This document shows positions 1 through 5,227 of a DNA stretch of 6,958 bases, piece after piece; positions within the stretch are counted from its first letter, which is position 1, and every line of letters starts with the position of its first letter. The DNA lies in assembly GCA_004376385.1 (NCBI GenBank), contig SOJY01000072.1:1-6958 (forward strand), in the 5' to 3' direction. The DNA is from Candidatus Bathyarchaeum sp. Its GTDB lineage: Archaea > Thermoproteota > Bathyarchaeia > Bathyarchaeales > Bathyarchaeaceae. The position numbers and the translations under genes are program-made. Under the pieces are notes generated by a model. It did not search any database and had not been told where the DNA came from. It saw only the letters and a list, made by a program, of their open reading frames with translations.

Positions 1-241
1 TTGATGAAAGAGTTAGAACACAAAATGGGTAATTAACCGGTTGTTTAAACGGTTATGCGAAGCTAATCCCTGCTACTAAAATGAATAATTTGAGGTTATT
101 AATGTGAGCGCTGAAAGAGAACATAAAAGAAATGGACGCATTATTATGTTCTTTCCACTATTTTTTTAGTAAAAAAATGAAATTATACTGTGGTAAACTG
201 TTGATTGGTTGAAGCTAAACGCTAGGCGCTTTGACTTAGAA
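1..241. other. Mostly non-coding left-edge region
   Basis: No convincing gene lies here. The first 36 bases are open on the plus strand and end in TAA at 34-36 (last residues M-K-E-L-E-H-K-M-G-N). They could be the tail of a plus-strand gene entering from the left, but 11 codons prove nothing and a second frame is open almost as far. Just after that stop, AACCG (35-39) can pair with CGGTT (50-54). A stronger hairpin and T7/A7 tracts at 118-177 are listed separately. A 21-codon frame from GTG 104 to TAG 169 has GAGGT at 92-96, seven bases upstream, and is described under findings. Confidence 0.4.
118..177. terminator. Likely bidirectional terminator
   Basis: AGAACATAA (118-126) is perfectly complementary to TTATGTTCT (144-152), giving a 9-bp stem with a 17-base loop. 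T7 follows at 161-167 and A7 at 171-177, so both strands carry a poly-T tract. Poly-T tracts are the core archaeal termination signal. The site would end any plus-strand transcript from the left edge and the minus-strand transcript of the small membrane protein ending at 242. The function is inferred from composition and position only. Confidence 0.45.
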
Positions 242-427
242 TTAACCCTGAAATTCATTACTTTTCACTAGAGACGAAAGCGCTACAAATCCGGAAAACC
301 AAACTATAATTGTGGCATACCAAACTGGAAAAGCCGTCTCATAATTGCAGATAATATTATGGTACACGGAGACAAGAAATAGCGATATCCAGCAGCCTAG
401 CGTCCAAAACAGCTTCACGTGCTCCAT
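242..427 (-). CDS. Small two-helix membrane protein, unrecognised
   Basis: This 61-residue protein is not one I recognise. It has two hydrophobic stretches, about residues 6-26 (L-F-W-T-L-G start) and 33-54 (F-P-V-W-Y-A-T-I-I-V start), joined by a short loop with N, Y and E. That is the pattern of a two-pass membrane hairpin. The N-terminus has M-E-H-V-K and the C-terminus is short and polar. It begins with ATG at 427. I see no clear Shine-Dalgarno sequence, but a TATA-like ATTTTATATG lies about 65-70 bases upstream on the minus strand. T7 on the minus strand at 177-171 gives a plausible end to its transcript. It could be cotranscribed with the kelch gene or independent. A real gene is likelier than chance because of the coherent membrane pattern, but this is not certain. 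Confidence 0.45.
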   Translation of the reverse strand: MEHVKLFWTLGCWISLFLVSVYHNIICNYETAFPVWYATIIVWFSGFVALSSLVKSNEFQG

Positions 428-486
428 AGCCCGTACAAAGTTTGGGGTCCGTAAAAAACTTCGGAATTGTAAATACGGTTTAGTAA

Positions 487-497
487 CATATAAAATT
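487..497 (-). promoter_or_regulatory. Candidate TATA box for the small membrane protein
   Basis: On the minus strand this reads as ATTTTATATG, a good archaeal TATA-like element. Start of transcription would be expected about 25 bases downstream, leaving a leader of roughly 40 bases before the ATG at 427. It lies beyond the large hairpin that follows the kelch gene, which fits a separate transcript for the small gene. Confidence 0.3.
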
Positions 498-540
498 ACT
501 TCTTAAAAACAGTTTAAGCGAAAAGGCAGAGAGAAGCAGC

Positions 541-632
541 CGCTGAGGGAAGGAAAGAAGGCTGGAATCCTAACACAAAAACGTTTTTTCATTTTTGTTA
601 GAGGATTTCGTCGCTCTTTCCTTCCTATAGCG
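541..632. repeat. 92-base imperfect inverted repeat, long hairpin
   Basis: The arms 541-579 and 592-632 pair along nearly their whole length. Counted by eye there are about 30 Watson-Crick pairs plus four G-T pairs, interrupted by a few mismatches and a two-base bulge at 601-602, with a terminal loop around 580-591. The longest unbroken block is 548-558 with 615-625 (11 bp). The four G-T pairs (545, 547, 563, 565 with 628, 626, 610, 608) are wobbles in plus-strand RNA but A-C mismatches in minus-strand RNA. The plus-strand RNA would therefore fold better. The hairpin begins 20 bases past the kelch stop codon and is followed on the minus strand by a T5 run (509-505), so it may be a 3' end structure. 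Alternatives are a non-coding RNA or the remnant of a small non-autonomous mobile element. The structure is clear; its role is unknown. Confidence 0.6.
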
Positions 633-651
633 AGGTGGCAGCGCGCATTAT

Positions 652-1887
652 CTATGCCAGTCTCTTTCTGAAAATTATGACTGCGAGAGTTGCTGTCACG
701 AATAGTGGCAGAATTATCCATGATGGAAACTCTGGGATATATCCCATAGGAGTATACTGATCAACTGCTGCTGTATATTTCATGAAATCTGTTGCGCCTC
801 CGATAGCGTATAAAACATCGTCTATTACTACTACTCCAACGCCATATCGACTAGTCGGCATTGAAGCACCACTACTCCAAACATCCGTCTCAGGATTGTA
901 TACATAAGTTGTGTTAAGAGCAATTACATGCGTTGTGTTAACAGTAAATCCACCAATAACGTAGATTCTCTTTGGCGCCATAATACCAGTTGTCGCAACA
1001 ACAGATGCAGGGGCGATTGTAATAGGCAGGTTTTCGCCAGAAGTCCACGTGTCACTTTTTACATCGTATATTTGGTTGTAATTGCTTTCACTAGGTCCGT
1101 GTGTTATTATTACGTATATTTTGTTGTCAAGGACTACTGATTGGTAGGACTGTACAGGGATGGGTATTGGCGCTTTTGTGGTCCATGAATCCGTTGTAGG
1201 GTCATAGACTTCGTTTACCTCTGTGTAGTTATTGTTACCAACGTCTCCGCCTATACAGTAGATTTTATTGTCAACAACGTTTGCATCAAAAGATTTTTTC
1301 TTTGTCGGCATGGGATTTTTGGTTTCCCAAGTGTTGGTTAATGGATCATAGGCTTCGTTAGTTGCACAAAACGTGTATTCTGGCTTAGTCTGGTCGTAAC
1401 CTGTAGTTCCGCCCATTATGTAGATCTTGCCGTTAACGACGCTTGTTTGTACTTCAACTCTGTTTGTGGGCATTGGAGCTTTTGTCTCCCAAGTATCTGT
1501 TATAGGGTCATAAGCCTCGTTTACTCCAGTATACGTAGTCCCAGTATCGCTAGACCATATGAAATCGGTTGTGCCACCTATTATGTAGATTTTGTTTTGG
1601 TAAACAGCTATTCCAAAATAAAATCTCGGGGTTGGCATTGGCTTCTTTGTAGCCCAAGTATCCAAGGCTGGATCGTATTCGTAATTAATGGAACCAAGAA
1701 TAACGTATATTTTCCCATTGACAACGGCATTTCCTTGTCTACCTAATGCTGAGGGCATGGATGCTTTTGTTGTCCAAGAATCCTCAACTGCCCTAACTGC
1801 CACAATGTTTGGCAAAGTGATCAATACAGAACAAAGAATAAGCAACAGAATGAGAGCTGCCCTTCTTTCCCCCACCATAGGCACCAT
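652..1887 (-). CDS. Secreted membrane-anchored kelch-repeat protein
   Basis: The 411-residue product is probably an exported beta-propeller displayed on the cell surface, likely for binding proteins or glycans. Residues 7-33 form a signal peptide: basic R-R, a long hydrophobic core, and possible cleavage near A-V-R-A. Seven kelch-type units span about 37-380. Each has a W-T/E-T-K-x-P-M-P strand, a G/N-K-I-Y-x-I-G-G core and a closing Y-D-P-x-T-D-T-W. Unit 5 has lost the Gly-Gly pair (I-I-T-H-G). The chain ends with I-P-E-F-P-S-W (384-390), a hydrophobic helix and R-K-R, the layout of an archaeosortase-type or membrane-anchor C-terminus. ATG at 1887 is used; ATG at 1878 is an alternative. No strong Shine-Dalgarno sequence is seen. 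The leader holds an 11-bp-arm inverted repeat (1918-1943). The ligand is unknown; the family assignment is firm. Confidence 0.9.
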   Translation of the reverse strand: MVPMVGERRAALILLLILCSVLITLPNIVAVRAVEDSWTTKASMPSALGRQGNAVVNGKIYVILGSINYEYDPALDTWATKKPMPTPRFYFGIAVYQNKIYIIGGTTDFIWSSDTGTTYTGVNEAYDPITDTWETKAPMPTNRVEVQTSVVNGKIYIMGGTTGYDQTKPEYTFCATNEAYDPLTNTWETKNPMPTKKKSFDANVVDNKIYCIGGDVGNNNYTEVNEVYDPTTDSWTTKAPIPIPVQSYQSVVLDNKIYVIITHGPSESNYNQIYDVKSDTWTSGENLPITIAPASVVATTGIMAPKRIYVIGGFTVNTTHVIALNTTYVYNPETDVWSSGASMPTSRYGVGVVVIDDVLYAIGGATDFMKYTAAVDQYTPMGYIPEFPSWIILPLFVTATLAVIIFRKRLA

Positions 1888-1917
1888 TGATACATTTGTT
1901 AATGAAACAGAAAAGTG

Positions 1918-1943
1918 TTTTTGTCAAGAAACCTTGACCAAAA
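1918..1943. promoter_or_regulatory. Inverted repeat in the kelch gene leader
   Basis: TTTTTGTCAAG (1918-1928) and CTTGACCAAAA (1933-1943) are complementary at 10 of 11 positions around a 4-base spacer, with a perfect GTCAAG/CTTGAC core. The centre is about 43 bases upstream of the kelch ATG. A weak TATA-like TACATAAACC on the minus strand near 1966-1975 would place the transcription start just before this repeat. It could be an operator for a dimeric regulator or a leader hairpin. Position and symmetry are seen; function is inferred. Confidence 0.4.
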
Positions 1944-1996
1944 CAAATCCAACTACACGCGGAAGGCGGTTTATGTAGAATTGATATAACGGAAAG

Positions 1997-2289
1997 CTAC
2001 TTGATCTCTTTCAACCTGTAAACGTATCTCTTCCGTGCGCCCTTAACTGCTTTCTGCTCGATAATGACTTTCCCTGTCTTCTCTAGCTTCTTCATCAAAG
2101 TCCGCACTTTCTGTCTGCCAGCATCAGCATCCAACCCCAACTTATCACTAAGCAACCTGCTGGTGACTTCCACAATGCCGTTTTTGTTGAGCTTACCATG
2201 AGTTCCAACGCTTGCTCTGCTAACAATTCGCTGGGCTTCTTCGCTGGAATCGGGGCAGGTGTCGATTTTTCAGGCTCTTTTTCTTTCAA
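1997..2289 (-). pseudogene. Winged-helix C-terminal part, frameshifted
   Basis: The minus strand encodes a winged-helix DNA-binding domain split over two frames. From TTG 2289, one frame gives a Lys/Pro linker (S-T-P-A-P-I-P-A-K-K-P) and a helix S-E-L-L-A-E-Q-A-L-E-L-M, then runs on as nonsense to 2095. The neighbouring frame gives N-G-I-V-E-V-T-S-R-L-L-S-D-K-L-G-L-D, the recognition helix R-Q-K-V-R-T-L-M-K-K-L-E-K, and a wing ending Y-V-Y-R-L-K-E-I-K at TAG 1997. Adding one A to the A5 run (complement of T5 at 2181-2185) joins them smoothly as V-S-S-T-K-N-G-I-V. The second frame is also the frame of the upstream gene and stays open after that gene's TGA at 2270-2272. The fragment may thus be the C-terminal domain of one 234-residue protein, a separate gene, or an assembly artefact. 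No role beyond DNA binding can be given. Confidence 0.6.
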
Positions 2290-2701
2290 ACAGCCATGTT
2301 CGAAAGTGGAACATAATCACGTCTTTTGTGCAGGGGTTAGATGCAAGGTATTCTTCGAAGGATAAGCGTTTGTCTAGAAGAAACTCTCGAAAAAGATCAT
2401 CTTCGACGGAAAAGCTGCCTTTAATTCTGTATCGTACCCTGAAACTCTGTGGACCCGTAGGTTTTGTCTCCGCCAATTCCAACTTGAATTTTTTGTTGAT
2501 GGTTTCTAGCTCATAGATGAAGTCTTTAAAGTAGTCACTTACGCCACAACTCCTACAGAAAGATCCCTTAAAGTCGATGATGAATCCGTCTTTCTCTACT
2601 TCAACAAGTTTCGCTGTTGCTTCTGGGCTTCGATACTTGTTGTAAACTTCTATGGCTCTTAAAACCAGATCCTTCAAATGAGCGGATTCTATTTCCGTCA
2701 T
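2270..2701 (-). CDS. Uncharacterised protein with Cys-x2-Cys, probable N-terminal domain
   Basis: This frame gives 143 residues from ATG 2701. That start is chosen because GGTGA sits five bases before it; ATG at 2713 would add four residues but has no ribosome-binding site. I do not recognise the family. It begins with a helical segment (L-K-D-L-V-L-R-A-I-E-V-Y-N-K-Y), then beta-rich sequence with F-C-R-S-C-G (Cys49 and Cys52) and D-Y-F-K-D-F-I-Y-E-L-E. A possible third ligand is Cys124 in S-N-P-C-T-K-D. It ends at TGA 2270 just after F-R-T-W-L-F-E-R-K. Deleting one A from the A5 run at 2278-2282 would continue it as E-R-K-E-P-E-K-S-T-P into the linker and winged helix described at 1997-2289. 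It lies downstream of another winged-helix gene on the same strand, so a regulatory role is plausible but unproven. Confidence 0.65.
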   Translation of the reverse strand: MTEIESAHLKDLVLRAIEVYNKYRSPEATAKLVEVEKDGFIIDFKGSFCRSCGVSDYFKDFIYELETINKKFKLELAETKPTGPQSFRVRYRIKGSFSVEDDLFREFLLDKRLSFEEYLASNPCTKDVIMFHFRTWLFERKRA

Positions 2702-2795
2702 CAAGGTCACCATTAATAGCCAAAACTTTTCAGGTATTTCAAGCTTTCCAGTTTATCTATACTCATCACGTTGTTGCAAAACAAAAATCGAAGTT

Positions 2796-3047
2796 TTATT
2801 TGATTGCTTCAAATTTTACTCTTTTTTCTTCTTCAATTCGTTTAGCTAAATTCATGCATTCGAGTTGGCACAACCGCATGTGAACATATGCTCTCGCATA
2901 TCCCAACTTTTTGGCTATTTCTTTTGGGGTTGTAGGTTCCCCGCAACAGTAAAGGGTTATGTAAATCTTTTTTAGTGTATCATTGAGTTTAACTGCGGTC
3001 TCCAAAACCTTTCTAGGCAATTTCTCAACATCTATATTAAACGTCAT
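2796..3047 (-). CDS. Small winged-helix DNA-binding protein
   Basis: The 83-residue product is a single helix-turn-helix domain, probably a transcription regulator. The first 20 residues include P-R-K-V-L-E-T-A-V-K-L-N. They are followed by K-K-I-Y-I-T-L-Y-C-C-G-E-P, the helix pair T-P-K-E-I-A-K-K-L-G-Y-A-R-A-Y-V-H-M-R-L-C-Q-L, and a short wing with E-E-E-K-R-V-K-F-E-A-I. This resembles the ArsR/TrmB-type winged fold. Cysteines sit at 34, 35, 60 and 64, which could sense redox or metal, although no established sensor motif is seen. Start is ATG 3047, with GTGATTC about seven bases upstream. A TATA-like AAATAAAAAT lies at about 3103-3113 on the minus strand. The next minus-strand gene starts about 95 bases downstream, so the two could share a transcript. 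The fold is fairly sure; the target is unknown. Confidence 0.7.
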   Translation of the reverse strand: MTFNIDVEKLPRKVLETAVKLNDTLKKIYITLYCCGEPTTPKEIAKKLGYARAYVHMRLCQLECMNLAKRIEEEKRVKFEAIK

Positions 3048-3336
3048 TTTGAATCACTAACATTGTTTTTGTTGTCACTATCCTTGTTGCTTGTTTCTAT
3101 CCATTTTTATTTCCTGTTCACTTTGTCTCTGGATACACTATTGTGGCATCGTGATTAAAAGAATTTCCACATGAGGCATGTTGACGGTAAAACATCTATG
3201 TTGTTGCATCTTCTAGGAAACGCGGTTGAAAAATGACGACGGTAACCAAATAACGAGTGTGACTTAGCTTTTTGATATGTGCAATTTTTTTAAGAGAGAA
3301 CAACAGGTTTGTTTGTTAGCCCCTGAGGTATTACCG
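3048..3336. promoter_or_regulatory. Divergent intergenic region with symmetric sites
   Basis: No gene or tRNA is seen in this 289-base region between the small winged-helix gene (minus) and the GIY-YIG gene (plus). It must carry promoters for both. Candidates are AAATAAAAAT on the minus strand (about 3103-3113) and TTTTTGATATG or TTTTTTTAA on the plus strand (about 3267-3291). It also holds ATGTT (3178-3182), AACAT (3191-3195) and ATGTT (3198-3202) half-sites, the last two forming AACAT-CT-ATGTT, and a TGTGG/CCACA inverted pair (3142-3146 and 3167-3171). These could be operator sites for the adjacent regulator. Confidence 0.35.
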
Positions 3337-3600
3337 ATGCCTTACTATGTTTACATTCTTCGTTGCAAGGATGGCAGCTACTACACTGGACACGCAAAAG
3401 ACGCAGAAAAACGATTCGAAATGCACAAGAAGGGACGAGGGGCTAGATACACCCGAATGCATGAACCTGAGAAACTGGTTTATGTCGAACAGTTTGAGAG
3501 CCGCAGCGAGGCTATGAGAAGAGAACGAAAAATCAAAACATTAAGCCACAACAAAAAACAGCAACTAATAACCGACAACAACAAATCGGCTGCATGTTAA
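3337..3600 (+). CDS. GIY-YIG nuclease-like protein (UPF0213/YhbQ-like)
   Basis: The 87-residue protein is a stand-alone GIY-YIG domain. Y-Y-V-Y-I-L-R-C (3-10) corresponds to the GIY strand and S-Y-Y-T-G (14-18) to the YIG strand. Further conserved positions are Arg26 with His30 (K-R-F-E-M-H), G-A-R-Y-T-R (35-40), and Glu63 in R-R-E-R-K-I-K, where the family has its metal-binding glutamate. The length matches the small bacterial and archaeal members. These are thought to be DNA nucleases, though the cellular role of the family is poorly defined. The start is ATG 3337, because GAGGT at 3325-3329 lies seven bases upstream. The in-frame ATG at 3277 would add 20 residues unlike the family. Poly-T tracts follow at 3651-3670. 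It is transcribed alone and converges on the PEBP gene. Confidence 0.88.
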   Translation: MPYYVYILRCKDGSYYTGHAKDAEKRFEMHKKGRGARYTRMHEPEKLVYVEQFESRSEAMRRERKIKTLSHNKKQQLITDNNKSAAC

Positions 3601-3650
3601 CAAAAGCTGCACCGTGAAAGAAACTATGGCATGACCATGTATAAACTGGA

Positions 3651-3670
3651 TTTTTTATTAATTATTTTTT
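3651..3670 (+). terminator. Poly-T terminator after the GIY-YIG gene
   Basis: Two T6 tracts (3651-3656 and 3665-3670) in AT-rich sequence lie about 50 bases past the stop codon. They fit archaeal poly-T termination of the plus-strand transcript. Confidence 0.5.
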
Positions 3671-3682
3671 ATGTATTAGTCG

Positions 3683-3701
3683 CCATCTACAAAACAGATG
3701 G
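3683..3701 (-). terminator. Small hairpin between convergent genes
   Basis: CCATCT (3683-3688) pairs perfectly with AGATGG (3696-3701) around a 7-base loop. It lies 37 bases past the stop of the minus-strand PEBP gene. No long T tract follows on the minus strand, so it may be only part of a 3' end signal. Confidence 0.3.
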
Positions 3702-3738
3702 GCATTAACAAGAAAACAAGATAACCGGCAGAAACGTG

Positions 3739-4176
3739 TTATCGTCTTTTGTATAATCCCTTGATTTCAGCTTTTTCGATGGTGCGCTCTTCAATTTTGT
3801 CAAAGAAGTTGCGTTTGCTGACTCCCTCTAAGCGTTCAGTGTCAAGGGCATACAGCGTGAAGAAGTATCTGTGAGTTCCTGAAGGCGGGCAAGGTCCCCC
3901 ATACGGTTTTTTGCCGAAATCATTTTCCACCTCTTTGGCTCCCGCAGGCAAACTGTTCTTTTCAATCTTTCTCAACTCCTTAGATATATCATACACTAGC
4001 CAGTGAATCCACATTCCTCCCGGTGCATCCGGGTCAGTGACACTTAACGCAAAGCTCTTCGTTTCATCAGGAACGTCTTCCCATGAAAGTTGCGGAGAAA
4101 TATTTCTTTCGTCACAGGTAAATTCGGAGGGGATGCTGCCGTTATCTACAAAATTTTCACTATTCAATTTCATCAT
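3739..4176 (-). CDS. YbhB/YbcL-type phosphatidylethanolamine-binding (PEBP) family protein
   Basis: The 145-residue product belongs to the PEBP (Raf kinase inhibitor-like) family. The ligand-site signature is present: D-P-D-A-P-G-G (48-54), W-I-H-W-L-V-Y-D-I (56-64) and Y-G-G-P-C-P-P-S-G-T-H-R-Y (92-104), with F-F-T-L-Y-A-L after it. The N-terminal F-T-C-D-E-R-N-I-S-P-Q-L-S-W matches the prokaryotic branch. Its length is close to that of E. coli YbhB. Members have an anion-binding pocket, but the physiological role in prokaryotes is not established. There is no signal peptide, so it is likely cytosolic. Start is one of two adjacent ATGs (4176 or 4173), with GGGGAT just upstream. A TATA-like TTTTTATTTTAG on the minus strand at about 4206-4217 places transcription start close to the ATG. 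Family assignment is secure. Confidence 0.92.
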   Translation of the reverse strand: MMKLNSENFVDNGSIPSEFTCDERNISPQLSWEDVPDETKSFALSVTDPDAPGGMWIHWLVYDISKELRKIEKNSLPAGAKEVENDFGKKPYGGPCPPSGTHRYFFTLYALDTERLEGVSKRNFFDKIEERTIEKAEIKGLYKRR

Positions 4177-4205
4177 AAATCCCCAACGTTAACTGGGCAG
4201 CGTCT

Positions 4206-4217
4206 AAAATAAAAACT
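4206..4217 (-). promoter_or_regulatory. Candidate TATA box for the PEBP gene
   Basis: On the minus strand this AT block reads roughly TTTTTATTTTAG, about 35 bases before the ATG. It would give a very short leader, as is common in archaea. Confidence 0.3.
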
Positions 4218-4270
4218 TGTTTACAGAATAAAACTGCGGAACTGTGGCAAATTATATCTAGGTAAACCGC

Positions 4271-4282
4271 TTTAATATTAAA
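4271..4282 (+). promoter_or_regulatory. Palindromic TATA box for the EF-Tu-domain-like gene
   Basis: TTTAATATTAAA is a perfect 12-bp palindrome containing a TATA-like element. It is preceded by GGTAAACCGC, a possible purine-rich BRE. It ends 24 bases before the start codon, so the transcript would begin close to the GGGGGT ribosome-binding site at 4295-4300. Confidence 0.5.
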
Positions 4283-4306
4283 CATCAGGGTGTTGGGGGT
4301 AAGATT

Positions 4307-4564
4307 TTGGTGGAGGAACTTCGAGAATTGGGAAGGGTATCACACTTTTTCGGGAAGGTTAGTGTGGCGATTATTGAGGTAACGGACACTATTTCGGTGG
4401 GAGATCAGATTCTCATCAAGGGACCTACCACAGACATTGAACAGACTGTAGATTCCATGGAGATAGAACACGTGAAAGTTAAGCAAGTAGAATCGGGTCA
4501 AAGCATCGGAATGAAAGTAAAAGGTCGTGTACGAGAGAAAGACACCGTCTACAAGATAGACTGA
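4307..4564 (+). CDS. Translation elongation factor-like protein, EF-Tu domain 2 barrel
   Basis: This 85-residue protein consists almost entirely of one beta-barrel of the EF-Tu domain 2 type. Visible strands include V-S-H-F-F-G-K-V-S-V-A-I-I-E-V, I-S-V-G-D-Q-I-L-I-K-G, E-Q-T-V-D-S-M-E-I-E-H and S-I-G-M-K-V-K-G-R-V-R-E-K-D-T-V-Y. The V-G-D-x-I, I-G-M-K-V and V-R-E-K-D motifs are those of the barrel that binds aminoacyl ends or ribosomal RNA in translation factors. No GTPase domain is present. Similar stand-alone archaeal proteins are annotated as elongation factor-like; their role is unknown. The start is TTG 4307 or the adjacent GTG 4310. GGGGGT at 4295-4300 is better spaced for TTG. The TATA palindrome at 4271-4282 drives it, and a T5 tract at 4606-4610 may end it. 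Confidence 0.82.
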   Translation: MVEELRELGRVSHFFGKVSVAIIEVTDTISVGDQILIKGPTTDIEQTVDSMEIEHVKVKQVESGQSIGMKVKGRVREKDTVYKID

Positions 4565-4580
4565 ACATGCTTGATTTGCA

Positions 4581-4610
4581 ACAAAAAGCTTTGTGTCACT
4601 ACATCTTTTT
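4581..4610 (+). terminator. Weak hairpin plus T5 terminator
   Basis: ACAAA (4581-4585) pairs with TTTGT (4590-4594), and T5 follows at 4606-4610, about 20-45 bases past the stop of the elongation factor-like gene. The stem is weak and AT-rich. Confidence 0.3.
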
Positions 4611-4664
4611 GCTTCATAAGAAATATCTTCAGTATCGTCCTAGTTGACTAAAGAAGGTGATTCT

Positions 4665-5225
4665 ATGTTGGAGAAGTTGACAGACTCGAGCCTCCAGAAA
4701 TTCATCAAATTTTTGGAGATAACAGGAATTCTAAAGCGAACACAAAGAACCGGGTGGGTGGACGTTGGAGTGTATCAGCCCGAGTCTGTTGCAGACCACA
4801 CATTCAGAACAGCGTTTCTCTGCATGCTATATGCCGACATGGAAGTTTTAGACCCATTAAAGTTATTGAGAATGGCGTTGATTCACGACCTCCCCGAAGC
4901 CGTAATAGGAGACTTGATGCCTTCACAAAAGAGCGCAGAAAACAAAGAGAATGAAGAAAACGCAATGCACCAGATATTGAGTCTTCTGCCGAAGATGCAA
5001 AGGGAAAACTACTTAGCAGTTTGGAACGAATACCAAGAAGGAAAAACGAGAGAGGCGAAAGCCGTGCGGCAGCTTGAGAAGATTGAGATGGCTCTGCAAG
5101 CTAAGGAATACGAGAAATTGGGGTCAGCAAACAAAAGTTTGGAAAGATTCATCAAGTCTGCGAAAGACGCTACTGCATGGCCTGAGTTGAGACGGCTTCT
5201 TTCTTGTGTTTTGGAGGAACTGTAA
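4665..5225 (+). CDS. HD-domain phosphohydrolase, 5'-deoxynucleotidase-like (YfbR/HDDC2 type)
   Basis: The 186-residue protein matches the HDDC2/YfbR group of HD hydrolases, which remove phosphate from deoxynucleoside monophosphates. Motifs in order: R-T-G-W-V (28-32), P-E-S-V-A-D-H (39-45, metal His45), L-I-H-D-L-P-E-A (72-79, His74-Asp75 and Glu78), I-G-D-L (81-84), W-N-E-Y (120-123) and Q-L-E-K-I-E-M-A-L-Q-A-K-E-Y-E (136-150). In the last motif the usual metal-binding Asp of the family (L-D-x-x-E-M) is Glu138 here. The acid is kept but the side chain is longer. The start is ATG 4665, because AAGGTGAT immediately precedes it; the TTG at 4644 would put that site inside the gene. The next gene begins two bases after the stop, so the pair is an operon. 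It probably acts in cytosolic nucleotide turnover; the exact substrate is unproven. Confidence 0.87.
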   Translation: MLEKLTDSSLQKFIKFLEITGILKRTQRTGWVDVGVYQPESVADHTFRTAFLCMLYADMEVLDPLKLLRMALIHDLPEAVIGDLMPSQKSAENKENEENAMHQILSLLPKMQRENYLAVWNEYQEGKTREAKAVRQLEKIEMALQAKEYEKLGSANKSLERFIKSAKDATAWPELRRLLSCVLEEL

Positions 5226-5227
5226 GG

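Noticed and set aside
503..721. Minus-strand open frame of 72 codons across the long hairpin
   Set aside because: It overlaps the end of the kelch gene, is driven by the inverted repeat sequence, and has no domain-like or membrane pattern.
928..1978. Plus-strand open frames opposite the kelch gene
   Set aside because: They are antisense shadows of a clear seven-repeat kelch protein and show no recognisable motifs or good ribosome-binding sites.
2095..2185. End of the second-frame reading (L-W-K-S-P-A-G-C to K-C-G-L)
   Set aside because: Past the A5 run this frame loses domain character while the neighbouring frame gives a clear winged helix, so it is treated as out-of-frame sequence.
3180..3260. 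Possible C/D-box or tRNA-like RNA
   Set aside because: AATGACGA resembles a C box only loosely, no D box follows at a suitable distance, and no tRNA cloverleaf can be formed.
3277..3336. Upstream extension of the GIY-YIG protein from ATG 3277
   Set aside because: The 20 extra residues do not fit the family, and a GAGGT site is placed correctly for ATG 3337.
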